From assembly GCA_014323675.1 (NCBI GenBank), contig JACONN010000005.1:124001-188000 (forward strand): a stretch of DNA of 64,000 nucleotides. Direction: 5' to 3'. The DNA comes from Hormoscilla sp. GM7CHS1pb (GTDB lineage: Bacteria; Cyanobacteriota; Cyanobacteriia; Cyanobacteriales; Desertifilaceae). Both the position numbers and the translations under genes were made by a program. Below the pieces are notes generated by a model. That model was not told the origin of the DNA. It ran no database searches and saw only the letters and a program-made list of their open reading frames with translations. Positions 8,465 through 18,122 of this stretch are shown piece by piece (position 1 is the stretch's first letter; each line of letters opens with the position of its first letter).

Positions 8465-10385
8465 CTAATTTTGCCGCAGATACCGAACAATCCCCTCCGC
8501 GATCGCCTCAGCCATGAGGTGGCGGTAATCTGGATCCCTTAATCTAGGCGCATCATAAGCACCAGTTACAAACCCAGTTTCCACTAAGACTGCGGGCATA
8601 GAAGTTTTCCTGAGAACGTAAAATCTGGCTCGCCGCACTCTCCGGTCTCGAATGTGAGTGCGTCGCAGAATGCTGTCGTGGATAGTCCTGGCCAGGCGGA
8701 CGCCAGTATCATAGTAGTAGGTTTCTAGCCCATTCACATCGGGACGACTGAGACTAATCGCGTTAGCGTGGATGCTCACAAATAAACTAGCATTGACCCG
8801 TTCGGCAAAATCCACCCGAGGTTGCAAGTCAATTTCCCGGTCATCAAAGCGGGTCAGCAGCGCTTGGATGCCTTGTCGCTGCAAGATTGTTGCCACTTGT
8901 CGGGAGATATCCAAAACTACCTGTTTTTCTTGCAAGTCGTCGATGCCAATAGCACCGGGGTCGCCTCCACCATGACCGGGATCGACCACCACGACAAGGC
9001 GATCATTGTCTGGACGACCAGGATTCCCAGGAGAAGGCCGTGGTTGAGATAAAGATGGATTAGGAGGTGGCACATCAATCACGATCGGACCGCTGGGAGT
9101 AGTCACCGGCGGTACGGGAGGATTTCTGGTGGCAATGGGTGACAGTGGTAGAGACAGATATTGACCAGACTGACTGAAATTTTTAATTGTGAAACCAGAA
9201 ACTGGGCGCAAGGAAATCACTACTCTGTTAATATCTGACTGCTCTATACTCAGGTGCGACAAGGGACCAGTTGAATTTAACTGGGGTGTTATAGTTTGCT
9301 CACTTAGTCGCGCCCGAGAGATTGTCAGTTTGTAGGCTGCGGGTGTTTCCATCTACCCATAGCATTCACCGGGCGATCGGTCCTGATTATCAGTCGAGAT
9401 CCAAACAGTTGAACCGACTGTATGGTGGCAGTTTGGTCAGACCCAGGATCGGCGCTAGCTAACTGTTCTCCAACTGGCCAAGGCTGACCAGAAGAGGGCA
9501 AAGCAGGACTGCCACCTTCGGGTAAGAGTATAATCGCGTTCCCGATCATCTGGGCCCGCCAATTGGGGCTATCTTCTGTGACAGAAAGGGTAATACGAGC
9601 AACGGGAGGAGAGGTTTCAACTTGAGAGATTCTGACTTTTTTAACACCTTTGCTATCGATCGATAATTCTCGCTGCCTCAGATTAGGATCGATGCTTGCT
9701 CCCGGTAGATCGATATTAATTTCCGTGCCATTTTCACTGCGCTTTGCCTTTTGAATTTCTGGAGTTTCCCCCGGGTGTTAATGAAAAACGCATCGTTCGT
9801 CACCCGCAGATTTTCCACTTGAATTCTAGAACTAGGTATATCACTCTCCGATGTCCGCTGGGTAGTGCGAGTAGCGCTCCCGGCGGACATCGTAGGGGCT
9901 GGTCGAGTACCAGGATTTAACGGTGGATCGAAAGGCTCCACCTCTAGCGGAGGATATACAGGTGGAGCCTGTGGGGCGGGGGGAGATAGATTTAAGGGTT
10001 GGGGAGTCGGTAATTGAACTAGCCACTGGCTCGGAGTAGCTCCTTGAAATCTGACTTGTTGTGGGTCGAGGGTATAACCCCGAATCAATTCAATCACAAT
10101 CCTAGTAGTTCCAGGGGTAAACTGCCCCACCCGGACTGATCGAATCCCCGGTGTTTTCACCGGCTGCTCTTGCATGCTTCTCCCTAACCTAACTCCGGGT
10201 AAATCAATCACCAGACGAGTGGGGTTGAATATCAGTTGCGCTCTGGGCTGAACGCGGCTGGATGTCGTAAACTCTAAGCGGTTGCGGTTAGCATCAAAGC
10301 GCCAAAACTGTAAGTTAGCCGCTTGTACGGGACTCGATAGCAGCCAAACACCTAGAGCACCAGATAATAGCCAATGGAATTTCAC
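8465..10385 (-). pseudogene. N-acetylmuramoyl-L-alanine amidase (AMIN + amidase_3), interrupted by two frameshifts
   Basis: Three successive frames together encode one amidase of about 640 residues. Segment 1 (10385 to about 9770) has a signal peptide (LLSGALGVWLLSSPVQA) and an AMIN domain. Segment 2 (about 9770-9350) holds a linker and AMIN-like sequence. Segment 3 (9350-8465) has the zinc amidase_3 domain with VVVDPGHGGGDPGAIG, the downstream SIHANA and the catalytic Glu in VLVETGFVT. The breaks are in CCCCC at 9768-9772 and CC at 9349-9350 (+ strand). Adding one base at each restores TRGETPEIQKAK and GRWETPAAYKL. The enzyme would cleave the peptide stem from glycan strands during cell separation. 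Given the homopolymer context, a sequence error is at least as likely as true inactivation. Confidence 0.85.
9849..9892. repeat. Hairpin repeat with conserved loop, inside the amidase gene
   Basis: Arms CGATGTCCGCTGGG and CCCGGCGGACATCG flank the loop TAGTGCGAGTAGCGCT (9863-9878). It encodes part of the Ser/Thr-rich linker between domains, where an insertion is tolerable. Related copies with different arms lie at 54151, 58488 and 59483. Confidence 0.8.
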
Positions 10386-10481
10386 GAACCGCTCCTCTTT
10401 TTTGTCAAAACTCTTCGGTCATTGGTCATCAGATGTTTCTGACCAATGCTAAGGCAAAAACCACAAAATCTGATGACGTTG

Positions 10482-12017
10482 CTACTTACTTCGATCTGAC
10501 TCTTTGACCGACTCCCTTAACTCTTGTTCCGATTGTTCCCGAACGGTAGCTGATACTTCTGCTTTGGGACTCTTCGGTGTCCCAGTAGGAGTTTCTGGCT
10601 TGGTGTCGGATGCTGGCAGGGCGAACACTACCCGCAATAAGGGCGGCGCTAGAAAGGTCGTCAAAATCACCATCATAATAATTGCAGCTTGCAAGGGTTC
10701 TGAGAGAGCACCACTAGCCGAACCCACGCCTGCAAACACAAGTCCCACTTCCCCTCTGGGAATCATGCCGACGCCAATTGCGAGGCGGTTAATTTTGCCC
10801 TCTGCGCCAAACACTGTCAATCCCGTAACTACCTTTCCTACAATTGCTACCACAATCAGGAAGCTAGCGATAATCAGACCCTCTCGATTACTGGGTACTG
10901 CTGGATTTAGCACTCCCAGATCTGTTTTAGCACCAACGGTAACAAAGAAAATTGGCGTGAACATATCGGCAATGGGAATGATTTTCTCTTCCAGTTCTCG
11001 GCGCAGTTCCGTTTCTGCCAGAATCAGACCAGCAGTAAAGGAGCCAAGTATGGCTTCTAATTGAATCGCGTCTCCAATGTAGGACAGAATAAAGGTGAAA
11101 ATGAGGGCAGCAATCAACAGCTGACCCCGCGTTTGCAGTCTTTTGACTAGCCCGACAAAATAGGGCATCAAAAAACGACCCAATAAAATCGAGCCAATCA
11201 GGAAAACTCCAGCAATGATAATCGAATAGATGACGATAGTGACTTCGATCTCACCTGTCTCGGCCAGAGAAGCTACCACGGCCAGAACTATTATACCGAG
11301 TACATCGTCTATCACTGCTGCGCCAATGATAATCTGACCTTCAGTTGAAGTCAGACGTTGTATTTCTGCTAGCACCTTAGCCGTAATGCCAATACTGGTG
11401 GCTGTCAGAGCTGCACCGGCGAAAACTGCTGGGACTGTGGAGACATGAAACAGGTAAATCAGTCCAGCTGTACCAGCAGCAAAGGGTACAACCACCCCAG
11501 TTACAGCTACGACTGTTGCGGTGGGTCCCGATTTCAGCAATTCCTTCAAGTCTGATTCCAGACCAATTTCAAACAATAGCAGGATCACGCCCAGTTCCGA
11601 TAAAACGGAAATGACTTCGCTTGCGGCTTCAAACACGCTGCTGGAGGTTTCTGGGGTGAGATTAGCTGTTGCTTGCAGGAAGACCATAATCACGGAATCG
11701 GAACTTTGGGCCCCTCCTTCTGGAAAAACTAGCAAGTTCAAGGCAGATATGCCCACAACTACGCCGCCGACCAGTTCCCCTAAGACGGGGGGCAAGTCAA
11801 TTCTGGCACAAATCTCGCCGCCGACTTTGCTAGCTAGGTAAATAACAACTAAACTCAGTAGCACTGCTGCCAGTACCATGGAAGTGCTAGGGGCCGCCGC
11901 TGTTGGAGTTGCTGTTGCCAACAGGACTTGTCCGGGGGGCGCGGATGGGATAAAGTTGGTTGGGGTGAAGGTAGTCATCCAGGCTATTGCATCAACCATT
12001 GGTTCCCTATAACTCAT
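10482..12017 (-). CDS. nhaS3: CPA2-family Na+(K+)/H+ antiporter, NhaS3-like
   Basis: 511 residues with 12-13 hydrophobic segments. The conserved AAVIDDVLGIIVLAVV segment carries the Asp pair used for ion binding in CPA2 exchangers. PVLGELVGGVVVGISALNLLVFPEGG near residue 80, FTPIFFVTVGAKTD and GVGMIPRGEVGLVFAGVG are close to my memory of Synechocystis NhaS3, an essential Na+/H+ antiporter. The charged C-terminal tail (about 475-511, rich in Lys, Glu and Ser) is cytoplasmic-looking and may be regulatory. It is a single gene with no operon partner. Ion specificity is inferred from family membership. Confidence 0.85.
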   Translation of the reverse strand: MSYREPMVDAIAWMTTFTPTNFIPSAPPGQVLLATATPTAAAPSTSMVLAAVLLSLVVIYLASKVGGEICARIDLPPVLGELVGGVVVGISALNLLVFPEGGAQSSDSVIMVFLQATANLTPETSSSVFEAASEVISVLSELGVILLLFEIGLESDLKELLKSGPTATVVAVTGVVVPFAAGTAGLIYLFHVSTVPAVFAGAALTATSIGITAKVLAEIQRLTSTEGQIIIGAAVIDDVLGIIVLAVVASLAETGEIEVTIVIYSIIIAGVFLIGSILLGRFLMPYFVGLVKRLQTRGQLLIAALIFTFILSYIGDAIQLEAILGSFTAGLILAETELRRELEEKIIPIADMFTPIFFVTVGAKTDLGVLNPAVPSNREGLIIASFLIVVAIVGKVVTGLTVFGAEGKINRLAIGVGMIPRGEVGLVFAGVGSASGALSEPLQAAIIMMVILTTFLAPPLLRVVFALPASDTKPETPTGTPKSPKAEVSATVREQSEQELRESVKESDRSK

Positions 12018-12077
12018 CGGGGTATACTTTACAGGTTATTTAGACATTGGGCGCAATCATATTTACCCAATCGGTGT

Positions 12078-12890
12078 TCAGCCGAACACCCGATGCTTTA
12101 ATGCAGGCATCTGACGCCGCACTTGTTGCAGGCGTGAGGGGTCTATTTTGGCGATCACCACTCCTGGCGCTTCCCCAGCATCGGCGAGAATCATCCCCCA
12201 AGGGTCAATAATCATGGCGTGGCCGTGAGTTTGGCGCAGGGCATAATTGTTCCCAGTTTGGGCGGGGGCGATGACGTAGCAGGTGTTTTCAATCGCTCTT
12301 GCTTGCAGCAGTACTTGCCAATGGTCTTTGCCTGTGTAGGCGGTGAAAGCTGCTGGTACAAACAAAATATCTGCACCTTCATCTGACAGATGCCGGTACA
12401 GTTCGGGAAACCTGACATCATAGCATACGGAGAGTCCCATCACGCCTAATGATGGGCTCGCGTAGACCGGCGGTAACTGGGTTCCTGGTTGGACTGTTAA
12501 AGATTCGCGATAGGTGTTGCCGTCGGGGAGGTTGACGTCGAACAGATGGGCTTTCTGGTAACGGGCTACTTCGCTGCCGGTTGAGTCTATTAATAAAGCT
12601 GTGTTATAGACTTTGTCCGTGTCTACCGGTACGGGGAAGCCCCCGCCGAGGATAGTGATTTGGTACCGCTGGGCCATTAGATGAAGAAATTTTTCGCTCT
12701 TTTGGGCGATAATTGCCGCCTGAGCCAGTTTTTCTGACTCGCTGCCCAGGAAGGGAAAGTTTTCTGGTAAACTTACCAGTTCGGCTCCCTGATTCACGGC
12801 TAGCTTTATCAGTTCTTCTGCCTGTACCAGGTTTTTTTCCAGGTCAGGCACGCTGGTCATTTGAATGGCTGCGGCTAGATATGACTTCAT
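12078..12890 (-). CDS. Nitrilase-superfamily carbon-nitrogen hydrolase (Nit1/Nit2-like)
   Basis: 270 residues, normal for the family. The Glu-Lys-Cys triad is visible: Glu43 in LPENFPFLG, Lys113 in YQKAHLFDV and Cys156 in GLSVCYDVRFPELYR. The HLFDV and DVRFPELYR context is that of the Nit1/Nit2 branch, whose known members hydrolyse deaminated glutathione or omega-amides. The substrate here cannot be read directly. It is cytoplasmic, with no signal peptide. It starts at ATG 12888-12890, 60 bp beyond the antiporter start on the same strand. Confidence 0.88.
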   Translation of the reverse strand: MKSYLAAAIQMTSVPDLEKNLVQAEELIKLAVNQGAELVSLPENFPFLGSESEKLAQAAIIAQKSEKFLHLMAQRYQITILGGGFPVPVDTDKVYNTALLIDSTGSEVARYQKAHLFDVNLPDGNTYRESLTVQPGTQLPPVYASPSLGVMGLSVCYDVRFPELYRHLSDEGADILFVPAAFTAYTGKDHWQVLLQARAIENTCYVIAPAQTGNNYALRQTHGHAMIIDPWGMILADAGEAPGVVIAKIDPSRLQQVRRQMPALKHRVFG

Positions 12891-13403
12891 GTGTAACGGT
12901 GGAGCTTGTGAGGAACAGATTTATTTAGCATATCTCTTCTGCTGTCAATCCCATAGAGTTGCCCCGCCACCACCGCCCTAACACCGGCGATACAGAGTCC
13001 ACCTGGGACAGCCCCACGGGTATGAGACCATGGCAGGAGTTGGTGATGACTGCTCTGTCAACTATGTTGTCAGTTGTTAGTTGTCAGTATACAAGATACC
13101 CGAAATTACCTCATATAAATGGTTTAAGCTAGTTTAAAAAAAGTTTACACAGGTTATTATCATGATTATATAACATCATTTGCGCGATCGCGCTGTTATT
13201 TCTACAAATATTAAATCTTTATTTCGCTCTCCCTTGATTTCTTGATTTTTATTAATATTTTCGCTCGATTAATTATAATCATGATAATTTTTTCAAGATC
13301 GCATGAGATAGTTAATTGTCATACAAATTGAAAATTTGAGATTGCTAAACTCTCTCGCCCAGAGAGTTTCAGGTGGGAGCATGTCACTTTTGTCAAATCA
13401 GTC
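12891..13403. other. Intergenic stretch without a recognisable gene
   Basis: AT-rich sequence with a HIP1 octamer (GCGATCGCG near 13184) and short A/T runs. I see no convincing coding frame or RNA. Confidence 0.4.
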
Positions 13404-13525
13404 GGGTCTCCTGGGGTTTTGGTGATAAGTAACACTTATATATACGCCAAATCAAGCTAAAGCTTTTTTATGGGACAAAATTGTATCTCTCATTATACAA
13501 TTTACACCACAAACCCAGGAGAGCC
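13404..13525. repeat. MITE-like segment bounded by imperfect inverted repeats
   Basis: GGGTCTCCTGGGGTTTTGGTG at 13404-13424 is repeated in inverse form as CACCACAAACCCAGGAGAGCC at 13505-13525 (about 18 of 21 positions pair). The 80-bp centre is AT-rich and non-coding. It lies next to an ISKra4 transposase relic, so it could instead be one end of that element. Confidence 0.45.
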
Positions 13526-13532
13526 AATCAGT

Positions 13533-13688
13533 CTAAATTAAATCGTTGAGATCAGCACAGCGATGGGATAAAACTTGTGGCACATTTTCTTTGTTCCATT
13601 GAGCTCCACTAATCTTTATTCGCCTATCAATTTGTTTAATTGCTGACTCTACTGCCCCGGAACCAATTGAACAAATATTTATGGCTGG
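13533..13688 (-). pseudogene. C-terminal relic of an ISKra4-family transposase
   Basis: The reverse strand encodes about 51 residues including SIGSGAVESAIKQIDRR and SGAQWNKENVPQVLSHRCA, then a TAG at 13533-13535. These match the C-terminus of the ISKra4-type transposase at 30219-31503 (SIGSGEVESTIKQV, SGAQWKAANVPQVLRHRCA). Everything upstream is missing, replaced by the 24-bp repeats and the group II intron. Confidence 0.8.
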
Positions 13689-13728
13689 CGCTCCCGTGAG
13701 GGATATGGCTGGCGCTCCCGTGAGGGAT
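13681..13728. repeat. Two tandem 24-bp units
   Basis: ATGGCTGGCGCTCCCGTGAG plus GGAT occurs at 13681-13704 and again at 13705-13728. The repeat ends where the group II intron begins. Confidence 0.85.
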
Positions 13729-13735
13729 AATTAAA

Positions 13736-15248
13736 CTAAGCCAGGCTGTCGCCAGCCCGACTCGTCTTCAGATCCGGACGTGAGACTTTCACCTCATCCG
13801 GCTCCTCGATTTTCCTATCCCGGCTTCCCCGGGCGCGGCCTTCTATACTGCCGTCCACCTTTGTTTTCTGGTGGTGACAGTAATCATGGAGCAGTTGCAG
13901 ATTGTCGTACCTATCTTTGCCGCCTAATGATTTCGGCAGGATCTGGTCAACCTCCCACCTATCTCCATCTTTGAACATCATTCCGCAGTGATTGCACTTG
14001 CCTTTCTGTTTGCCCATGAGCTTTATCACCCTAGGGCTCACCATTGGGCTTTGGCGCAGTCTCTTGCTCCAATACACAAGGTTTCCATCCATTGGGCTAG
14101 CTGTCCCTTTCACTTTTACGTGCCGCACTATTTCCGTTTCAGAGTGCCGGATTAGCTTTGCCCCTTTATTATCCATGAAGTTCCACTGTCTGCCGCCTTC
14201 GGCTTTCCAGTACCTTCTCGTTACCCATGTGCCAGTTTTATTCGGGTGCCTTCGATTCGCCCATCTCCATGTTATCTCCCATAGGTAGTTGTCCAGTTCT
14301 CCGAACACCTCCTTACTCACCACCGTCCTGTGATAGTTGCACCACCCCTTTATTATTGGGTTTAATCTGCTTATCAGTGCTGCCTGCGGCGCGGCTTTGT
14401 GACTATCTATCACAGCCTTCAACTTTTCTTTGTGGTTCTTGATGGATTTGGCGCTTGGCTTTATATGGGTTCTGTAGCCTTTCCCTGATTTTCCGCTTCT
14501 GTGTTTACCTTCCTTATATTGCCGGATGTTGAATCCTAGGAAATCGAACCCCGGTTCTAATCCTTCTAAGGTGTGGGCCACTCTGGTCTTCTCAGGTTTC
14601 AGTTCGAGCCCTATTCCTGCCAGCCACTTGCCTATGACTTCCTTTGCTTGCTCAACTACCTTGTGGTTTTTGTGCATTACTACAAAGTCATCGGCGTATC
14701 GCACTACTCCTAGCTCTCCTTGTTTGTTTGTGTTTGCCGGGACTATTTTTCTCACTTCCGTTTCCATCCCATGTAGTGCTATATTTGCCAGCAGAGGGGA
14801 TATTACTCCTCCCTGTGGTGTGCCCGCATGGGTGGGTTGGAATACGTTCCGGTCCATCACCCCGGCTTTTAACCATTCCCGGATTTTTTTCCGGGCGTTG
14901 CACATTTTGGGGATGATGCCTACGCATGCACATAACTTAAACTGGCTTGTAGTCTAGGTTTAAGACTTCTGCAACTATGCCCATCATCCCGTAATTGTGC
15001 AACGCCTTTTTCCGTATAGGTGATGAATTATTCAGTTTTTCCAGTAGTACCTCGTGGTTTATTCGATCGAAGCATTTCGCGATATCTGCATCTAATACCC
15101 ACTTGGGTTTTTTGTTGATGCTAAGGTATATCGCCTCTATGGCATCATGGCATCCTCTTCCCGGTCTGAACCCATAGGAGTTCGCCTCAAACACCGCCTC
15201 CCATTCGGGCTCCAGTGCCATTTTGACTACTCCCTGTAAGGCTCTATC
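13736..15248 (-). pseudogene. ltrA: Group II intron reverse transcriptase/maturase with HNH domain, split by a MITE
   Basis: The upstream piece (15248-15007) has DRALQG...LEPEWEAVFEANSYGF and RPGRGCHDAI, the RT 1-3 region. The downstream piece (14893-13736) has the RT active site RYADDFVVMH, the maturase region (WCNYHRTVVSKEVFGELDNY) and a C-terminal zinc/HNH endonuclease (CNHCG...WEVDQILPKSLGGKDRYDNLQLLH). A 113-bp insertion at 14894-15006 separates them. Removing it together with one 8-bp duplication joins SPIRKK directly to IREWLKAG in frame. The first Asp of the HNH-type VDH motif reads VDQ (VDHT in the copy at 36216). The N-terminus is missing, so the protein is not functional as it stands. 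Confidence 0.9.
14894..15006. mobile_element. 113-bp MITE with 8-bp target duplication inside the RT gene
   Basis: The ends are perfect 11-bp inverted repeats (GGCGTTGCACA ... TGTGCAACGCC) that continue imperfectly for about 25 bp (ATTTTGGGGATGATG against CATCATCCCGTAAT). TTTTTCCG is duplicated on both sides (14886-14893 and 15007-15014). The inside is non-coding. Clean excision restores the RT frame exactly. The transposase family that moves it is not identifiable from these ends. Confidence 0.88.
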
Positions 15249-15518
15249 ATATGGTTGTGCAAAATTTAGTCACCAACGCTGTAGAAGCTTTTGACGCAGG
15301 TGGCGGTAGGATAGAAATTACGGTTGAACAACTTTCCGACTGGGTGCAGGTGAAGATTAGCGATAACGGACCCGGTATTCCAGAAGAGATTCGCGATCGC
15401 TTCTTTGAAGCTTTTGTTACCCAGGAAAAGCAGGGTGGCACTGGTTTGGGTACCGCGATCGCTAAATCGATTATTGACGCCCACGGGGGACAGATTATAG
15501 TTAAAAATTTTAAATAAC

Positions 15519-16450
15519 AATGAGACAGCACTAAATAGCACAATAATCCCGGATAACTTCATCCAAAGATGTGCCTACAGGTGCATACATTCTGGCTCTC
15601 TTTAAGGCACTAAAATCATGCTCAATATCATTGAGGTCGGGAGAGTATTTTGGCAAAAATAATACTTTATGACCTGCTGACTCTACTAAATCTCTAATCA
15701 CGTTCTTTCTATGAATAGGTGCATTGTCCATGATTAATATTGAAATAATTTTTAATTCCGGTAATAAATATTTTACTAACCAACCGATCATACCATCAGC
15801 ATTTAGACTACCTCTAAATAACATTGGCGCAATTAAATCTTTTTCTTTTTTTCTTCGTCCTGCTACTAAATTTTCTCTGGTTCCCCGTTTCCCTTGTTTT
15901 TCTCCATACACTTTTTTACCTTTTTTCGACCATCCATAAATACAAGACTGAATATCCTCAAACCCTGACTCATCAATGAATACAAGACTTTCACTTCCAT
16001 ACATTTTGATAAGGCAAAATTCTATAATACTTTATTCTTTCTTCTCTGTTTCTTTCTCGATACCGGAGTTCTTTTTTTTTTCGGGTAATTTGTATTTTGT
16101 TGAGTGCATACCAGATAGCAGTCGGGTGGACTCCAAATTTTTTAGCTCTCTCTATCAATTTGGCATCAGGATTTTCTTGGACATCTTTTTCTAATGCTTT
16201 CCAATCCAGTTTTCTCTGACGTCGTTCCACCTTGGTTGGCTCTAGGTTTTGACGATTTAACCATCTGTATATAGTGGCTCGTCCTATTCCAAAAATTTTC
16301 GCTGCCTTCGTAATGGAGCCACCATTCTCTAGATAAGTTATAACTTTTTGCCTTAAGTCTAGACTGTACGACATTGTTATCAATCCTTAAAAATATCCTC
16401 TTTTTATTTTAGCTTACTCCTGTCTCTTTTTTAATTAAAATGACAATAGT
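15519..16450 (-). mobile_element. IS630-family insertion sequence
   Basis: About 0.93 kb, inserted in the histidine-kinase relic. The inside is filled by a two-frame IS630 transposase. Both ends contain GAGACAG (15525-15531 and, inverted, near 16424-16430), but the terminal repeats are short and I cannot fix the exact boundaries. IS630 elements insert at TA and duplicate it. The limits were set by where the kinase frame stops and resumes. Confidence 0.75.
15531..16383 (-). CDS. IS630-family transposase (two overlapping frames)
   Basis: The N-terminal frame (16383-15991) begins MSYSLDLRQKVITYLENGG after an extra MIT and has the helix-turn-helix typical of IS630 (ITKAAKIFGIGRATIYRWL). The second frame (16004-15531) carries the DDE catalytic domain: VFIDESGF, LIMDNAPIHR and LPKYSPDLNDIEHDFSALKR. 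The frames meet at TTTT 16004-16007 (+ strand). Dropping one A on the coding strand gives LPYQMYGSESLVF. Many IS630 elements make a fusion protein by programmed frameshifting, so this may be natural rather than decay. Confidence 0.88.
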
Positions 16451-16513
16451 TTTGAATCTCAGCGTCCTGGCGGAACTACCTTCTACATCCGGTTACCCCT
16501 GAGCAGCACCTAG

Positions 16514-16741
16514 GCACCGATCGGCCCTGATTAGAGGAGATCGGGAATTGTCAAGGATCGTGAATATTTGTCACAAAGTTGAGCTTGCTTATAGAATGAG
16601 GGGTAATACCCCATACTTTAGGTTATAGTGAAATAGATGCAGCCTGATGGACGCACACTAGCAGGGCGTTTTTTATTTTTAAAGGTTTTACACTCTCCGC
16701 AGACTGTTAGACTGGACTGGTGTTGGCCTGGCAGCAAACAT
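16514..16741. other. Spacer between the kinase relic and the next gene
   Basis: It contains AGGGGTAATACCCCATACT near 16599, a short imperfect inverted repeat, and probably the promoter of the gene at 16742. Nothing else is recognised. Confidence 0.3.
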
Positions 16742-17572
16742 ATGGCAGATATCGGCAAGCTTCTTAACCAGTTGGCTGCACTGGAAGCGCAGCTGCAGGA
16801 CACCCAATTCCTAGCGCCTTGCGTGCGTGGGGGTTCGGTGCGCGCGAAGGTGGCTGGTATTGTCTACAGCTTCACGCCCAAGCCCCGCAAATTTGAGGGT
16901 TGGGGCATCTTTCAGCCAGTGGATTCGGTAACTGCTGAAGTTGTCGAAGAACCTAGCTTACACCAACTGGGGGAATATCTCAATTTGCTCAAACCTCTGC
17001 GTCTGCGCCTCGTATACAAGTTGCAAGGACAAACTTGGCTAGCTTATCCGGTCAATGAGTCCGATGCCCGACAGCGGTTTGGTAAAGTTAAGCCAGTGCC
17101 AGTGCATCTTGTGAGTGAGGGGGGACAATTTGAACAAATCATTGCCCGTGTCGATGGCAGGTCTTGGTGGTTTGAAGAGATCGATCGCCGTGCGGATCCA
17201 CTGGTGATGGAAAAGTTGACAGAGCAACTTAAGCAGGTAACGGCACCCGAGGAGATCCAGTTTAAGGGGATGACGCCGGAAATGCGGACTGTTTACCAGA
17301 TGGCTGCGTCGCGGGTGAAGGATTTTCAGACTGCAAGCGATGAGAAACGTTTGCAGAAGGCGTTCCGACAAGGTGGCGGCGAGTTACAAGACTTTTCCGA
17401 TAAAGGTGATTTCTGGCGGGTGGAGTGGACGACGGCGGATGGTACGCGCCATAATTCTGCTATTGGCAAGCATGACTTAACGGTGATTAGTTCTGGGATT
17501 TGTTTGAGTGGGCGCGATCGGGATTTCGATCTGCAATCTTTGGTAGGAGTGATGGAAGGACGGTACGACTGA
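16742..17572 (+). CDS. Conserved hypothetical protein, cytoplasmic
   Basis: 276 residues from ATG 16742. The same frame is open from 16637, but the extra 35 residues (RFLFLKVLHSPQTVRLD...) do not look like part of a folded protein, so I start at MADIGKLLNQLAALE. The sequence begins with a short helix, then a beta-rich region with RAKVAGIVYSFTPKPRKFEGWGIF and the Trp-rich IIARVDGRSWWFEEID. A second half with FRQGGGELQDFSDKGDFWRV and VEWTTADGTRHNSAIGKHDL follows. I do not recognise a named domain or catalytic motif. It stands alone between IS debris and the putative toxin pair. Function unknown. Confidence 0.75.
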   Translation: MADIGKLLNQLAALEAQLQDTQFLAPCVRGGSVRAKVAGIVYSFTPKPRKFEGWGIFQPVDSVTAEVVEEPSLHQLGEYLNLLKPLRLRLVYKLQGQTWLAYPVNESDARQRFGKVKPVPVHLVSEGGQFEQIIARVDGRSWWFEEIDRRADPLVMEKLTEQLKQVTAPEEIQFKGMTPEMRTVYQMAASRVKDFQTASDEKRLQKAFRQGGGELQDFSDKGDFWRVEWTTADGTRHNSAIGKHDLTVISSGICLSGRDRDFDLQSLVGVMEGRYD

Positions 17573-17619
17573 AGAGGCGTGAGGGAATGTCTGCGTCGTC
17601 TCGTCCGCCCTACATCCCA

Positions 17620-18114
17620 TTATTTTGAGGCTACACTAGGCTGCTTGATAACTCCCGATCGGGTTAAGAATAAACTGGAGCCATCGAACATCTCAATTGT
17701 AAAATCTGAGCCTGAGACTGATATTTTTGATGTCAGATCTGGTAATACGCTGAAGCAAGTAAGAGTACGATTGGGGCTGAATAGTAAAACTTCTAGCTCC
17801 GTCAGGACTGCGGTGAAATTATCTGCGATCGCAATTTGGAAAAGGGGCATCATTAGGGACATGGCTATGCAAATGTGACCCTTTTGCAAATCGATCGCTG
17901 CTAACCTTTGATCCACTCCCACCCAAAGGGTACGGCGATCGCTTGACAATTCAACACAGGGAGTAATTATATCGCTTCCCCAACAAAGTCCGTAATTCCC
18001 CAATCTTTTGCCCAAGTCGATAATCCCAAATACGTGAGAGTGTTCGTTAACAATTATCTTTCGGGTGGCTTCAAGTTGATTGAAGTATAATTCACTAATC
18101 TTTTGAACCTTCAT
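17620..18114 (-). CDS. Putative immunity protein for the adjacent toxin domain
   Basis: 164 residues, 8 bp downstream of the toxin-like gene on the same strand and probably cotranscribed. No known domain is recognised. It is beta-strand-rich (KIIVNEHSHVFGIIDLG, LWVGVDQRLAAIDLQKG, FTAVLTELEVLLFSPN) with one Trp- and Cys-containing stretch (YGLCWGSDIITPCVE). There is no signal peptide or membrane segment, as expected for a cytoplasmic immunity protein. The role is inferred only from its position directly after a toxin-type domain. Confidence 0.55.
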   Translation of the reverse strand: MKVQKISELYFNQLEATRKIIVNEHSHVFGIIDLGKRLGNYGLCWGSDIITPCVELSSDRRTLWVGVDQRLAAIDLQKGHICIAMSLMMPLFQIAIADNFTAVLTELEVLLFSPNRTLTCFSVLPDLTSKISVSGSDFTIEMFDGSSLFLTRSGVIKQPSVASK

Positions 18115-18122
18115 TTTTGCTC

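Larger units (their letters stand above)
13727..15248 (-). mobile_element. 5'-truncated group II intron encoding an RT/HNH protein
   Basis: The reverse strand carries the reverse transcriptase/maturase and then a domain V-like hairpin at about 13762-13800 (GAGCCGGATGAGGTGAAAGT...), which overlaps the end of the protein frame. A domain VI-like hairpin (GGGCTGGCGACAGCCTGG) follows. The 3' boundary (CTTAGTTTAATTAT) is shared with the fragment at 36207. RNA domains I-IV and the N-terminal part of the RT are absent: the sequence stops at about 15248, directly against a histidine-kinase relic. Loss of the 5' end is what incomplete reverse transcription during integration would give; later rearrangement is equally possible. 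Confidence 0.8.
15250..16513 (+). pseudogene. Histidine-kinase C-terminus, cut by a group II intron fragment and by IS630
   Basis: Residues from about 15250 to 15517 show the HATPase domain: N box NLVTNAVEAF, G1 SDNGPGIPEEIRDRFFEAF, G2 KQGGTGLGTAIAKSI and DAHGGQI. Coding breaks at about 15518, where IS630 begins. The true C-terminus resumes after the element at 16451-16513 as FESQRPGGTTFYIRLPLSST and TAG. The sensor and dimerisation parts are absent on the left, where the group II intron fragment abuts. The protein would have autophosphorylated and passed phosphate to a response regulator; neither partner nor signal is known. Confidence 0.85.

Noticed and set aside
13992..14957. Several + strand open frames within the RT gene
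   Set aside because: They are antisense to the strongly conserved reverse transcriptase and show no similarity of their own.
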